Origin: Deltaproteobacteria bacterium UBA5329
Lineage (GTDB): Bacteria; Desulfobacterota; Syntrophorhabdia; Syntrophorhabdales; Syntrophorhabdaceae
NCBI GenBank assembly: GCA_002408185.1
Contig: DHQV01000042.1
Coordinates: 1 to 14,861 of the forward strand
Reading direction: 5' to 3'
DNA length: 14,861 nt
The notes below the pieces were generated by a model that did no database searches, had not been told where the DNA came from, and saw nothing but the letters and a program-made list of their open reading frames with translations. Made by a program: the position numbers and the translations under genes. This document shows positions 6,449 through 13,492 of this stretch, piece by piece. The stretch's first letter is position 1. Each line of letters begins with the position of its first letter.

Positions 6449-8569
6449 ATGATATTCAGTGAGCGATTGCACTGCGGTTTGTTGGGTTTGCCGGATGTGG
6501 GGGCGGAGGTGCTTCTTGCGGGATGGGTGGATGCCTTAAGGGACCACGGAGAAGTGCTCTTTATACATTTGCGGGACAGGAGCGGGATCGTGCAGGTGGT
6601 GTTCAGTCCCGAATCTTCGGGCACCGTGGTTTGCGCGGCGGCTGGGGGACTTAGGGCCGAGTACTGCATCTGTGTTAAGGGCCGGGTGGTGAAGCGGATA
6701 GAGGGGACGGAGAATCCGGGGATCGCCACCGGCGAGATAGAGGTGGCGGCAACTGAACTCGCCGTTTTGAGTAAGGCCGGGACGCTTCCTTTCCAGATAT
6801 CGGAAAAGTCCATGGTGGCCGGTGTTTCTGCGAAGCGGGACGAGAACGTGTCCGAGGACCTGCGGCTTCAGTACAGGTATCTCGATCTTCGGCGGCCTAC
6901 GATGCAGGACCATCTCATGAAGAGGCACCGCGTGGCGAAGGTTGTGCGGGACTACCTCGATGAACAGGGGTTTGTCGAGGTAGAAACACCTATGCTCACC
7001 AAGAGCACACCCGAAGGCGCGCGGGACTACCTGGTACCGAGCAGGCATTACCCGAAGAATTTTTACGCCCTGCCCCAGTCGCCTCAGCTTTTCAAGCAGC
7101 TCCTGATGGTGAGCGGCATGGAGCGGTACTTCCAGATCGTGCGGTGCTTTCGCGATGAGGACTTAAGGCCGAACAGGCAGCCTGAATTTACCCAGCTCGA
7201 CCTCGAGGCGTCTTTCATCGACGAGGAGTTCCTGTATTCATTGTTCGAGGAATTGACAGTACGCATGTTCAGGATAGGGGGGGTCGAGCTTCCCCGTCCG
7301 TACCCGCGGATGACTTGGCTCGATGCCATGAATGCGACGGGGTCCGACAGGCCCGACTTGCGTTTCGGCATGACATTCAAGGACGCCACGGATATCTTCA
7401 CGAATACGAGCTACGGCATTTTCAAGCAGATCCTCGGCCGGGGAGGGTGCATCAAGGGGATCAACGTGAAGGGGCAATCGGAGCGGCTCAGCAAGAATGT
7501 CCTCCAGAATGAATACGCAAAAGAGATCGTCCCCGGCTTCGGTGCGAAGGGTATGACGTGGATGCGGGTCGTGGACGGCGGCCTCGAATCGAACATCGTG
7601 CAGTTTTTCAGCGATGCCGAACGGCAGGCAATTCTGGAACGATTCGAGGCGGAAAAGGGCGATGTCATACTGATGATCGCCGATCCTTCGTGGTCTCTTG
7701 TCTGTTCGGCCTTGGGGCAGCTGCGGCTGCACCTCGCCGACCGGCTGGGGCTTATTCCGGGGGATGTGTACTATCCCCTGTGGGTCACGGATTTTCCGCT
7801 TTTTGAGGCCACGGAGCACGGGGTCACATCGAGCCATCACCCGTTTACCATGCCCGACCGCACGGATTTCGATCCGGAAAATGTCGATGAACTTTTAACG
7901 CTGAAATCCCGCGCATATGATCTCGTGATGAACGGGGAGGAACTTGGCGGGGGAAGCATCCGTATCAACGACAGGGCCCTGCAGAACCGGATATTCAAGG
8001 CCTTGGGACTCTCCGACGCCGAGGCGGGGGAAAAATTCGGGTTCTTCCTCAAGGCTCTCGAATACGGGGCGCCTCCCCATGGTGGCATTGCCCTCGGCAT
8101 GGACCGCGTTGTCGCCATGATTCTGGGAACGCCTTCCATAAGGGAGGTCATTGCCTTTCCCAAGAACCGCAGCGCTTACTGCCCGCTCACCGACGCCCCG
8201 TCGACGGTCGCCTCCGCACAGCTTGCGGAACTCGGCCTTCTTGATCTCGGCGGCGCCGGGCAGGTATTGCCCGGAACAGGCGAACAGCAGGACCTGGTCG
8301 ACAGGCTTTCGTGGGTTTCCCGGATCGCGATCGATGTCACCGAACAGGCCGATATAAAAGCGGCGGTGGCTGATGCGCTGAATATGGCGGACCTTGTCAG
8401 GGACAATGCGGGTAATGATGAGCCGATGTTTTCCGTTGTTGCCGTCGAAAACCATACCCGGGGGGGAACCGCTCCACGGGTGAGCGAATTTTCACAGACA
8501 GGGGAGATATTCAAGAACGCCCCTGCCAAGAAGGGCGGCTTTTTCAAGGTAGCCGCCGTCCTCGAGTAA
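6449..8569 (+). CDS. aspS/gatC: Bifunctional aspartyl-tRNA synthetase / GatC fusion
   Basis: The 706-residue fusion carries a complete bacterial-type AspRS (1 to about 595) and, after a Gly-rich linker (about 598-613), a GatC domain (about 614-706). AspRS landmarks are the OB-fold anticodon domain (20-105), EGARDYLVPSR (189-199), the Asp/ATP site FYALPQSPQLFKQLL, motif 2 FRDEDLRPNRQPEFTQ (234-249) and motif 3 GGIALGMDRV (545-554). His33 (RDHG) and Gly86 (IEG) match the His31/Gly82 pair of the non-discriminating Pseudomonas aeruginosa enzyme, so it should also charge tRNA(Asn) with Asp. The GatC part ends EIFKNAPAKKGGFFKVAAVLE-like, with the family's NAP...GFFKVPxVLE tail; no separate gatC exists nearby. 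AAGGA lies 7 nt before the ATG. It heads an operon with gatA- and gatB-like genes. This fusion is known from a few bacteria as an aspS/gatC gene. Confidence 0.93.
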   Translation: MIFSERLHCGLLGLPDVGAEVLLAGWVDALRDHGEVLFIHLRDRSGIVQVVFSPESSGTVVCAAAGGLRAEYCICVKGRVVKRIEGTENPGIATGEIEVAATELAVLSKAGTLPFQISEKSMVAGVSAKRDENVSEDLRLQYRYLDLRRPTMQDHLMKRHRVAKVVRDYLDEQGFVEVETPMLTKSTPEGARDYLVPSRHYPKNFYALPQSPQLFKQLLMVSGMERYFQIVRCFRDEDLRPNRQPEFTQLDLEASFIDEEFLYSLFEELTVRMFRIGGVELPRPYPRMTWLDAMNATGSDRPDLRFGMTFKDATDIFTNTSYGIFKQILGRGGCIKGINVKGQSERLSKNVLQNEYAKEIVPGFGAKGMTWMRVVDGGLESNIVQFFSDAERQAILERFEAEKGDVILMIADPSWSLVCSALGQLRLHLADRLGLIPGDVYYPLWVTDFPLFEATEHGVTSSHHPFTMPDRTDFDPENVDELLTLKSRAYDLVMNGEELGGGSIRINDRALQNRIFKALGLSDAEAGEKFGFFLKALEYGAPPHGGIALGMDRVVAMILGTPSIREVIAFPKNRSAYCPLTDAPSTVASAQLAELGLLDLGGAGQVLPGTGEQQDLVDRLSWVSRIAIDVTEQADIKAAVADALNMADLVRDNAGNDEPMFSVVAVENHTRGGTAPRVSEFSQTGEIFKNAPAKKGGFFKVAAVLE

Positions 8570-8579
8570 GGGGTGATCA

Positions 8580-9800
8580 ATGTCCGATATCTATACATAT
8601 AAGAACGTCTCAAGCGATGTGCCTGCCGGCGCCGTATCTCCTCTTTCCGGCGTCAGGGTTGTAGTCCAGCCGAATATTTCTGTACGGGGATGGCCCTGCG
8701 ACGCCGGGTCAGGAGCCCTCGAAGGGTTTGTCCCTCTTCAGGATGCGGCGGTGATCACCCGCCTGAAGAGTGCCGGTGCACTCCTTGCCGGAAGTTCGCG
8801 GATGAGCGAACTGGGGTTCGGCCTTGTCGGCGAGACAACGGTCCGGGCGCTCGAAGAAGGAGCGGACGTAGCCGTCATGACCGATACTATGGGCGAGGCC
8901 CGTGTCACGGCCGCCGCTAACGGTCTTTTCGGTTTCAAGCCGAGCTTCGGCGTCGTCTCCAGATTCGGCCTTATAGGGCTTGTCCCTTCCATGGAGTGTG
9001 CGGGCCTCGTGGCACGGGACCTGGATACGATCGTTGATGTCATGACGGCCATTGCTGGGAAGGATCCCAACGACCCTTCGATGCCCGACGAACCGGCCGT
9101 CGATCTCGCGTCCGCGCGAGAGGGTTTTGAATGCCCGTTTCGGGCGGGTGTCGTGAAAGAATCCATGGACCTCCTCAACGAAACGGAGGTTCGGTCCTTC
9201 AAGGCGGGCCTGGCACGGATGGAAGCGGTGGGAGCGGTGATACAGGAGGTAAGCCTTCCCGGGTACAGTCTCTTCCGGACCGTGCACAACACGGTTGCGT
9301 CGGTGGAAGCATCCTCGAGCGCAGGCAAATACGACAGCGTCCGGTTCGGCCATCGCGCACCTCAGGGTAAGAATTGGAACGAGATGTACCTCGCATCCCG
9401 GGGGGAATCCTTCCGGTCCCTTGTCAAGGCGTTCCTGTTCCAGGGCGCATTCTTCCAATTCGAAGATTATGGAGCCTTTGAGGATGCCTGCCGCATACGG
9501 AACCGGTTGGTCGGGGAGACCATGGACGTTTTCAGGACTGTCGATTTCCTTGTGTTTCCGACCCGCCGTACCGGCCATGACCCATGGGAGGCAGCTTCGG
9601 TCAAGGCCGTCTATGAATCCTTTTTGTTGACCCTGCCCGCAAATGTCACGGGTTCGCCTGCGGTGCAGGTGCCGGCGTGCAATGTTGATGGCGGTGTCGA
9701 TATCGGTCTGCAGGTCATGGGAAAGCGGCTTGACGATGCCCGGCTCCTTTGTGCGGCATCGGCGATCGCATATACTGTACCAGGGGGTAACGCAGCATGA
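8580..9800 (+). CDS. gatA: GatA homologue lacking the amidase catalytic triad
   Basis: The 406-residue protein follows GatA over its length: ALEGFVPLQDAAVITRLKSA, GFKPSFGVVSRFGL, the IAGKDPNDPS block, EVSLPGYSLF, SSEASS-like VASVEASSSAGKYDSVRFG and GLQVMGKRLDD. GatA normally uses a Ser-cisSer-Lys triad to hydrolyse glutamine. Here the Lys of the KDN motif is Gln30 (VVVQPN, codon at 8667). The GGSSGGS segment with the cis-Ser is deleted around residue 88-92. The nucleophile Ser of SDTGGS is Glu106 (TDTMGEAR, codon at 8895). About 60 N-terminal residues are also missing compared with the usual length of about 485. The frame is intact and codon use is like its neighbours, so this is not simple decay. 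It probably acts as a structural or tRNA-handling subunit. It starts 10 nt after aspS/gatC and overlaps gatB by 4 nt. Confidence 0.88.
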   Translation: MSDIYTYKNVSSDVPAGAVSPLSGVRVVVQPNISVRGWPCDAGSGALEGFVPLQDAAVITRLKSAGALLAGSSRMSELGFGLVGETTVRALEEGADVAVMTDTMGEARVTAAANGLFGFKPSFGVVSRFGLIGLVPSMECAGLVARDLDTIVDVMTAIAGKDPNDPSMPDEPAVDLASAREGFECPFRAGVVKESMDLLNETEVRSFKAGLARMEAVGAVIQEVSLPGYSLFRTVHNTVASVEASSSAGKYDSVRFGHRAPQGKNWNEMYLASRGESFRSLVKAFLFQGAFFQFEDYGAFEDACRIRNRLVGETMDVFRTVDFLVFPTRRTGHDPWEAASVKAVYESFLLTLPANVTGSPAVQVPACNVDGGVDIGLQVMGKRLDDARLLCAASAIAYTVPGGNAA

Positions 9801-11224
9801 AATACGAAGCGGTCATCGGTCTTGAAATACACGTTCAGTTGAACACCGCCACCAAGCTTTTCTGTGATTGTCCGAACAGGCCGGGCGACGAGCCGAACAG
9901 GAATACGTGCCCCGTCTGCCTCTGGCTTCCGGGGAACCTGCCGCATTTAAGCCAGGAGGCGCTCGAAAAGGCTGCCATAGCGTGCCTTGCCCTTAACTGT
10001 ATCATACAGCCCGTAAGTGCCTTTGACCAGAAGGTCTATTATTACCCGGACCTCCCCAAGGGATTCCAGCTTTCCCAGCATCACATGCCCCTTTCCCGGA
10101 ACGGCTGGGTGGATATTACCGCCGAGAAGGGCGGGATGAAGAGGCTCAGGATACACCACATCCACATGGAAGAAGATGTAGCGAAGCTGGTCCACGAAAC
10201 AGAAGGAAAGACGCCGATAAGCCTGGTCGATTTCAACCGGGCCGGAACACCGCTTATAGAGATCGTCAGCGAACCGGATATACGCAGCCCGTACGAGGCG
10301 ATGGAATATATAAAGGCATTGAGGGCCCAGCTTCGCTACACCGGCGCCGCCGAATGCAGCATGGAGCAGGGCACGATGCGCGTCGACGCCAATATCTCCA
10401 TCCGCCCTGAAGGGACCGGCGAATTCAATACCAAGGTGGAGGTCAAGAATATGAACTCCATCCGCAACGTGGGCGATGCAATTGCCTACGAGATAGCCCG
10501 GCAGACCGAATGCCTCGAAAAAGGGGAGGCAATCATGCTTCACACCCGGCTGTGGGACCCGGACAAGCGGGTGACCACCGCGATGCGGGGCAAGTTCGCG
10601 GGGCCCTGCGTGCCCGACCCGTCGGTTGCGAAGATACGCGTTACCGAAGATTGGTTAAAAAAGATACAGGAGAGGCTCCCGGAAATGCCAGCCAAAAAAG
10701 CGGATCGTTTTGCAGCGGAATACGGCCTCACGCCGGACGAAGCCCTCGCCATGAGTCTCGACCGGGATATCTCGGAATTTTTCGAGGAAACGGCAAAACA
10801 GGGCCTGCCCCCGCGCAAGGTGACGAACTGGATTACGACACACCTTGCCCCCTTGCTGAAGGACCGCAGCCAGGCCATTGGGGAGACGGCCCTAACGGCG
10901 GAACGTTTCGCCCGGCTTCTTGCCATGCTCGAAAAAGGCGTGATCAACACCCACGGCGCCAGGGAAGTCCTTCTCAAGCTTCTCGAATCGAACGAATCCC
11001 CTGAAGACCTCGTCGAGAAAGGACAATTCCGCCAGGTCTCGGACATGTCCGAACTGGAAGTGATCATTGATGCTATTATTGCGGATCACCCGGCTGACGT
11101 GGAAGATTTCCGGAAGGGGAACGAGAAGGTCGTGGGTTTCCTCATGGGCCTTGCCATGAAAGCATCGAAAGGCAAGGCAAACCCCAAACTCTTGAGGGAA
11201 ATGCTGGTAAAGCGGCTCGCATGA
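9797..11224 (+). CDS. gatB: Aspartyl/glutamyl-tRNA amidotransferase subunit B
   Basis: The 475-residue protein phosphorylates the mischarged Asp (or Glu) on tRNA and exchanges the phosphate for ammonia. Visible features are GLEIHVQL (8-15, with the metal-site Glu10 and His12), a zinc-type set Cys23/Cys25/Cys38/Cys41, and YYYPDLPKGFQLSQ. HHIHMEEDVAKL (120-131), the family signature LVDFNRAGTPLIEIVSEP (143-160), and a C-terminal helical/YqeY-like tail from about 290 are also present. Unusual is residues 268-277: after LWDPDKRVTTAMR the near-universal YRYFPEPDLP is replaced by GPCVPDPSVA. This suggests co-evolution with the altered GatA. The ATG overlaps the gatA stop (ATGA), with GGGGG upstream. 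It is the last gene of the three-gene unit. Confidence 0.92.
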   Translation: MKYEAVIGLEIHVQLNTATKLFCDCPNRPGDEPNRNTCPVCLWLPGNLPHLSQEALEKAAIACLALNCIIQPVSAFDQKVYYYPDLPKGFQLSQHHMPLSRNGWVDITAEKGGMKRLRIHHIHMEEDVAKLVHETEGKTPISLVDFNRAGTPLIEIVSEPDIRSPYEAMEYIKALRAQLRYTGAAECSMEQGTMRVDANISIRPEGTGEFNTKVEVKNMNSIRNVGDAIAYEIARQTECLEKGEAIMLHTRLWDPDKRVTTAMRGKFAGPCVPDPSVAKIRVTEDWLKKIQERLPEMPAKKADRFAAEYGLTPDEALAMSLDRDISEFFEETAKQGLPPRKVTNWITTHLAPLLKDRSQAIGETALTAERFARLLAMLEKGVINTHGAREVLLKLLESNESPEDLVEKGQFRQVSDMSELEVIIDAIIADHPADVEDFRKGNEKVVGFLMGLAMKASKGKANPKLLREMLVKRLA

Positions 11225-11255
11225 TCGAAATGGTCCCGCGTTACGATTGACGCTG

Positions 11256-11261
11256 TATAAT
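11256..11261 (+). promoter_or_regulatory. Perfect TATAAT -10 box just before the EFR1 gene
   Basis: TATAAT ends 6 nt before the ATG at 11268, so a transcript from it would begin at or next to the start codon. No Shine-Dalgarno is present between gatB and this ATG, which fits a leaderless mRNA. No convincing -35 box is at 16-18 nt; a TTGACG at 11247 is too close to serve. Confidence 0.35.
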
Positions 11262-11267
11262 AAAGCC

Positions 11268-12095
11268 ATGGATAAGAGAACGGTCATGTCCGTCTATTTT
11301 TCGCCGACAGGTACAACGCGCAAGGTTGTAGAAGGGATAGTCGCCGGAATGCGGGCCGAAAATCCCGTAACGATCGACGCGACGAAAAAAGCCCACCGTC
11401 GAGGTAGTGCACATCAATTTAAACACGAACTGGCAGTACTTGCGGTGCCCGTTTATTACGGCCGGGTACCGGAGGCTGCAACGAAATATTTCGATTCATT
11501 GACAGGCGACAACACACCGGCAGTCATCGTTGTCGTTTACGGCAACCGGGCCTATGATGACGCCCTTATCGAATTATATGACATTGCGGTCAGGCGAGGC
11601 TTCGTACCCGTTGCCGCAGGTGCTTTTATCGGGGAACATTCGTATTCCACGGAAATATTGCCCGCCGCTGCCGGGCGTCCCGATATGAAAGATCTCGAGG
11701 CGGCCCACGCGTTCGGCGATGCTGTAAGAGAAAAGCTGCTTCGCTGCGGTTCGGTACGGGAAGCACTGTTGACCGGCATTCCCGGCAATAGGCCGTACAT
11801 CGAGCCGGAGGGGCTTTATCGCTTGAGAGAGATACGGAAGGCCAGTCGATTCACACCCCAGACAGACGAATCGCTCTGTACCCGGTGCAATCGGTGCATC
11901 GAGGCATGTCCCGAGGATGCCATCGATCAGCTCGATATCCTGAAGACCGACAACCGGGAATGCATCATGTGCTTCGCGTGCATCAAGATCTGTCCGGTCA
12001 ACGCACGACGGATGGCTGAACCGGCATTTTTTCTGCGCGTAAAGGAAATATTTGAAAGATGCCGGGAAAGAAAAGAACCGGAGTGGTACCTTTGA
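11268..12095 (+). CDS. EFR1 family flavodoxin / 2[4Fe-4S] ferredoxin protein
   Basis: This 275-residue cytoplasmic redox protein joins a flavodoxin domain (1 to about 165) to a ferredoxin domain (about 195-250). The flavin phosphate loop is FSPTGTT (11-17), and VPVYYGRVPEA (60-70) is the usual second flavin contact. Two cluster motifs, CTRCNRCIEACP (204-215) and CIMCFACIKICP (232-243), each bind a [4Fe-4S] cluster. Such proteins shuttle electrons in anaerobes; partners are not known. Starting at ATG 11268 gives the normal short N-terminus before the first strand. A TTG at 11247 in frame would add seven residues. There is no Shine-Dalgarno, but a perfect TATAAT sits just upstream. The next gene overlaps its 3' end. 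Confidence 0.87.
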   Translation: MDKRTVMSVYFSPTGTTRKVVEGIVAGMRAENPVTIDATKKAHRRGSAHQFKHELAVLAVPVYYGRVPEAATKYFDSLTGDNTPAVIVVVYGNRAYDDALIELYDIAVRRGFVPVAAGAFIGEHSYSTEILPAAAGRPDMKDLEAAHAFGDAVREKLLRCGSVREALLTGIPGNRPYIEPEGLYRLREIRKASRFTPQTDESLCTRCNRCIEACPEDAIDQLDILKTDNRECIMCFACIKICPVNARRMAEPAFFLRVKEIFERCRERKEPEWYL

Positions 12096-12559
12096 AAGCG
12101 GAAAGTTCAAAAAAAAATATTCAGGGTTACCGGGAAACCGATGTGTGTGTTCGTTGCCAGGGAAGGTGCTGCAAGCGGCAATCCGGTCATTGCCTGCCGC
12201 CCGAGTTCGGATCGGCCAATGCGGTCAGGGACGCCGTAACCAGCGGCAAATACGTTATCGTACTCCTCCTTGACGAAAACATCATGGCGCGAATTGTCCG
12301 GCCGAATTATAAAGACCTTCTTCAAAGAACGGGCTGCATTTTTCATCACGCAAACGGATGCGAACTGCGCTTTGAGGACAGACCTTACGGGTGCCGCATG
12401 CTCCACCCGCGCGAGCGGAATGGCGGACACTGCAAACCGGAAGGTGTCTCCATAGTGGAAGCCGCGGAAATGTGGGAGCAAAGCGGATATTTACCATCAC
12501 TGAGCGCGTGTCTCGACCAATATCCCGAACTTAAACGGAGGGCCGAAAACAAGAAATAA
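12059..12559 (+). CDS. YkgJ-like cysteine-cluster protein (metal binding)
   Basis: This soluble 166-residue protein has nine clustered cysteines. They are CVRCQGRCC at residues 30-38, Cys45, then Cys93, Cys101, Cys112 and Cys125 in CIFHHANGC, YGCRMLHP and GGHC. The pattern and the PYGCRxxP motif fit the YkgJ/CxxCxxCC family, thought to bind zinc or iron, although here the first motif has one extra residue (CxxCxxxCC). No enzyme activity is established. The ATG at 12059 overlaps the EFR1 gene by 37 nt. A TTG at 12092 forms a 4-nt TTGA overlap and is a fair alternative start, as all cysteines lie after it. Overlap implies co-expression with the redox protein. A strong terminator follows at 12641. 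Confidence 0.75.
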   Translation: MPGKKRTGVVPLKAESSKKNIQGYRETDVCVRCQGRCCKRQSGHCLPPEFGSANAVRDAVTSGKYVIVLLLDENIMARIVRPNYKDLLQRTGCIFHHANGCELRFEDRPYGCRMLHPRERNGGHCKPEGVSIVEAAEMWEQSGYLPSLSACLDQYPELKRRAENKK

Positions 12560-12640
12560 TGCAGCTGCCCAATGCTTCAAAGGGATGGAATATTCTATGG
12601 TTGTTACAGGTCAGGTTCGTAATTCCTGCTATAAAACAAT

Positions 12641-12670
12641 AAAAAGGCAACCTTCATCGGTTGCCTTTTT
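12641..12670. terminator. Strong bidirectional Rho-independent terminator
   Basis: AAAAAGGCAACC (12641-12652) pairs perfectly with GGTTGCCTTTTT (12659-12670) around the loop TTCATC. The flanking A- and T-tracts make it work on both strands. It separates the plus-strand EFR1/YkgJ unit from the converging minus-strand lipoprotein gene. Confidence 0.92.
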
Positions 12671-12718
12671 ACATTTTCATTCTTGTGCCAATATATCGTA
12701 TGGTATTTGAAGCAACAC

Positions 12719-13297
12719 TTATTTTTTACAGTTATAAAATTCGGGCTCTCCAAAAATGATCCTTCTTGCCGTACCGTGATTGATCCTCAGTTCGCTGCCC
12801 ATAAACAGTTTTTTTACACCCCTGATCTCTATATCCACGACTTTTGTTTGACCTGGCTCTATCGTCACTTTTTGGATCACCTCACCTTCTCTGTCATTGT
12901 TGCGGAAGAGAAAGATCATCGTGTCTTTGATGCCTGGGTCAATGTAGAGATAGGTCCTGAAATAATTGTACTTACCGTTCGGTTTAACGTAAGCCGAAAA
13001 GTACTGCATATTACCCGGTGCAGAATTCGTTATTCCCCATCTATAAGAGCCTCTATAGCCCTTGAGTGAGGACTGGTCGGTTGTGATCATTGTCCCATAG
13101 TAATCCTGGTAGAGCTGTCTGGTATTGACGCGAAGGATACTCATTGTTTGACATCTGGCAGAGTATGTCTCCGGTTCCATTGACGCGGCTGACCTTGAAG
13201 CAGTTTCAGCTGTGGTTGATACCCTGGAAAACTGGTCCTGGTATGCACAGGAGCACAGGAGAAGCAATGCAAGGATAACAAACGTGATCTTTTTCAT
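12719..13297 (-). CDS. Predicted lipoprotein of unknown function
   Basis: The 192-residue protein starts with a typical lipoprotein signal peptide: MKK, a hydrophobic run FVILALLLL and the lipobox LCSC, with Cys17 as the lipidated residue. It should be anchored in a membrane facing the periplasm or cell surface. The mature part opens with a Ser/Thr/Ala-rich linker (about 25-40). It continues with a beta-rich region (YFSAYVKPNGKYNYFRTYLY, then VIQKVTIEPGQTKVVDIEIR) that looks like an all-beta fold. I recognise no named family. GAGGGG precedes the ATG by about 6 nt, and a good promoter lies at 13359-13388. It ends 49 nt from the shared terminator. MscS lies upstream on the same strand but about 195 nt away, so it is probably its own unit. 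Confidence 0.78.
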   Translation of the reverse strand: MKKITFVILALLLLCSCAYQDQFSRVSTTAETASRSAASMEPETYSARCQTMSILRVNTRQLYQDYYGTMITTDQSSLKGYRGSYRWGITNSAPGNMQYFSAYVKPNGKYNYFRTYLYIDPGIKDTMIFLFRNNDREGEVIQKVTIEPGQTKVVDIEIRGVKKLFMGSELRINHGTARRIIFGEPEFYNCKK

Positions 13298-13358
13298 TCT
13301 AACCCCTCAATCGATTAATGCCTTTTATTGTCGACGAAAATCAACCCGGTCTTTGCAG

Positions 13359-13388
13359 ATTATTCCATGACGTTCTCGGGCTTGTCAA
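13359..13388 (-). promoter_or_regulatory. Sigma-70-type promoter of the lipoprotein gene
   Basis: On the minus strand a perfect TTGACA (13388-13383) is followed after 18 nt by AATAAT (13364-13359), five of six -10 consensus bases. It would give a leader of about 55 nt before the ATG at 13297. This is the best-looking promoter in the window. Confidence 0.6.
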
Positions 13389-13409
13389 GCGTACAAGGTT
13401 GATGATTAC

Positions 13410-13478
13410 ATGTCCTCTATGAACGTGCTGCCGAAGATCAATTCCCTGCCGATTGAGGAGATGATCTCGTCTCTATAA
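13410..13478 (+). pseudogene. Possible C-terminal scrap of an MCE/PqiB-like protein
   Basis: A 22-codon plus-strand frame reads MSSMNVLPKINSLPIEEMIS and stops at 13476-13478. In MlaD/PqiB-type MCE proteins a similar stretch (LxxLLxKINxLPIEEIxxxL) lies near the C-terminal coiled region. The upstream codons of the same frame carry no recognisable MCE sequence. It lies in the gap between two minus-strand genes. The match is short, so this is tentative. Confidence 0.25.
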
Positions 13479-13492
13479 TACAGGCCGGAGCG

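Noticed and set aside
8709..9578. 289-codon minus-strand open frame opposite the gatA gene
   Set aside because: It is a high-GC antisense shadow of a clearly homologous gene. Its composition (many His, Arg, Gly) shows no family features.
8580..9800. Sequencing error or frameshift as the reason for the missing GatA active site
   Set aside because: The reading frame is intact, flanking blocks align well on both sides, and two of the three losses are clean substitutions. A base-calling error would not produce this pattern.
11247..11261. TTGACG plus TATAAT as a full promoter
   Set aside because: The two boxes are only 3 nt apart, so they cannot form one sigma-70 promoter. Only the -10 box was kept as a candidate.
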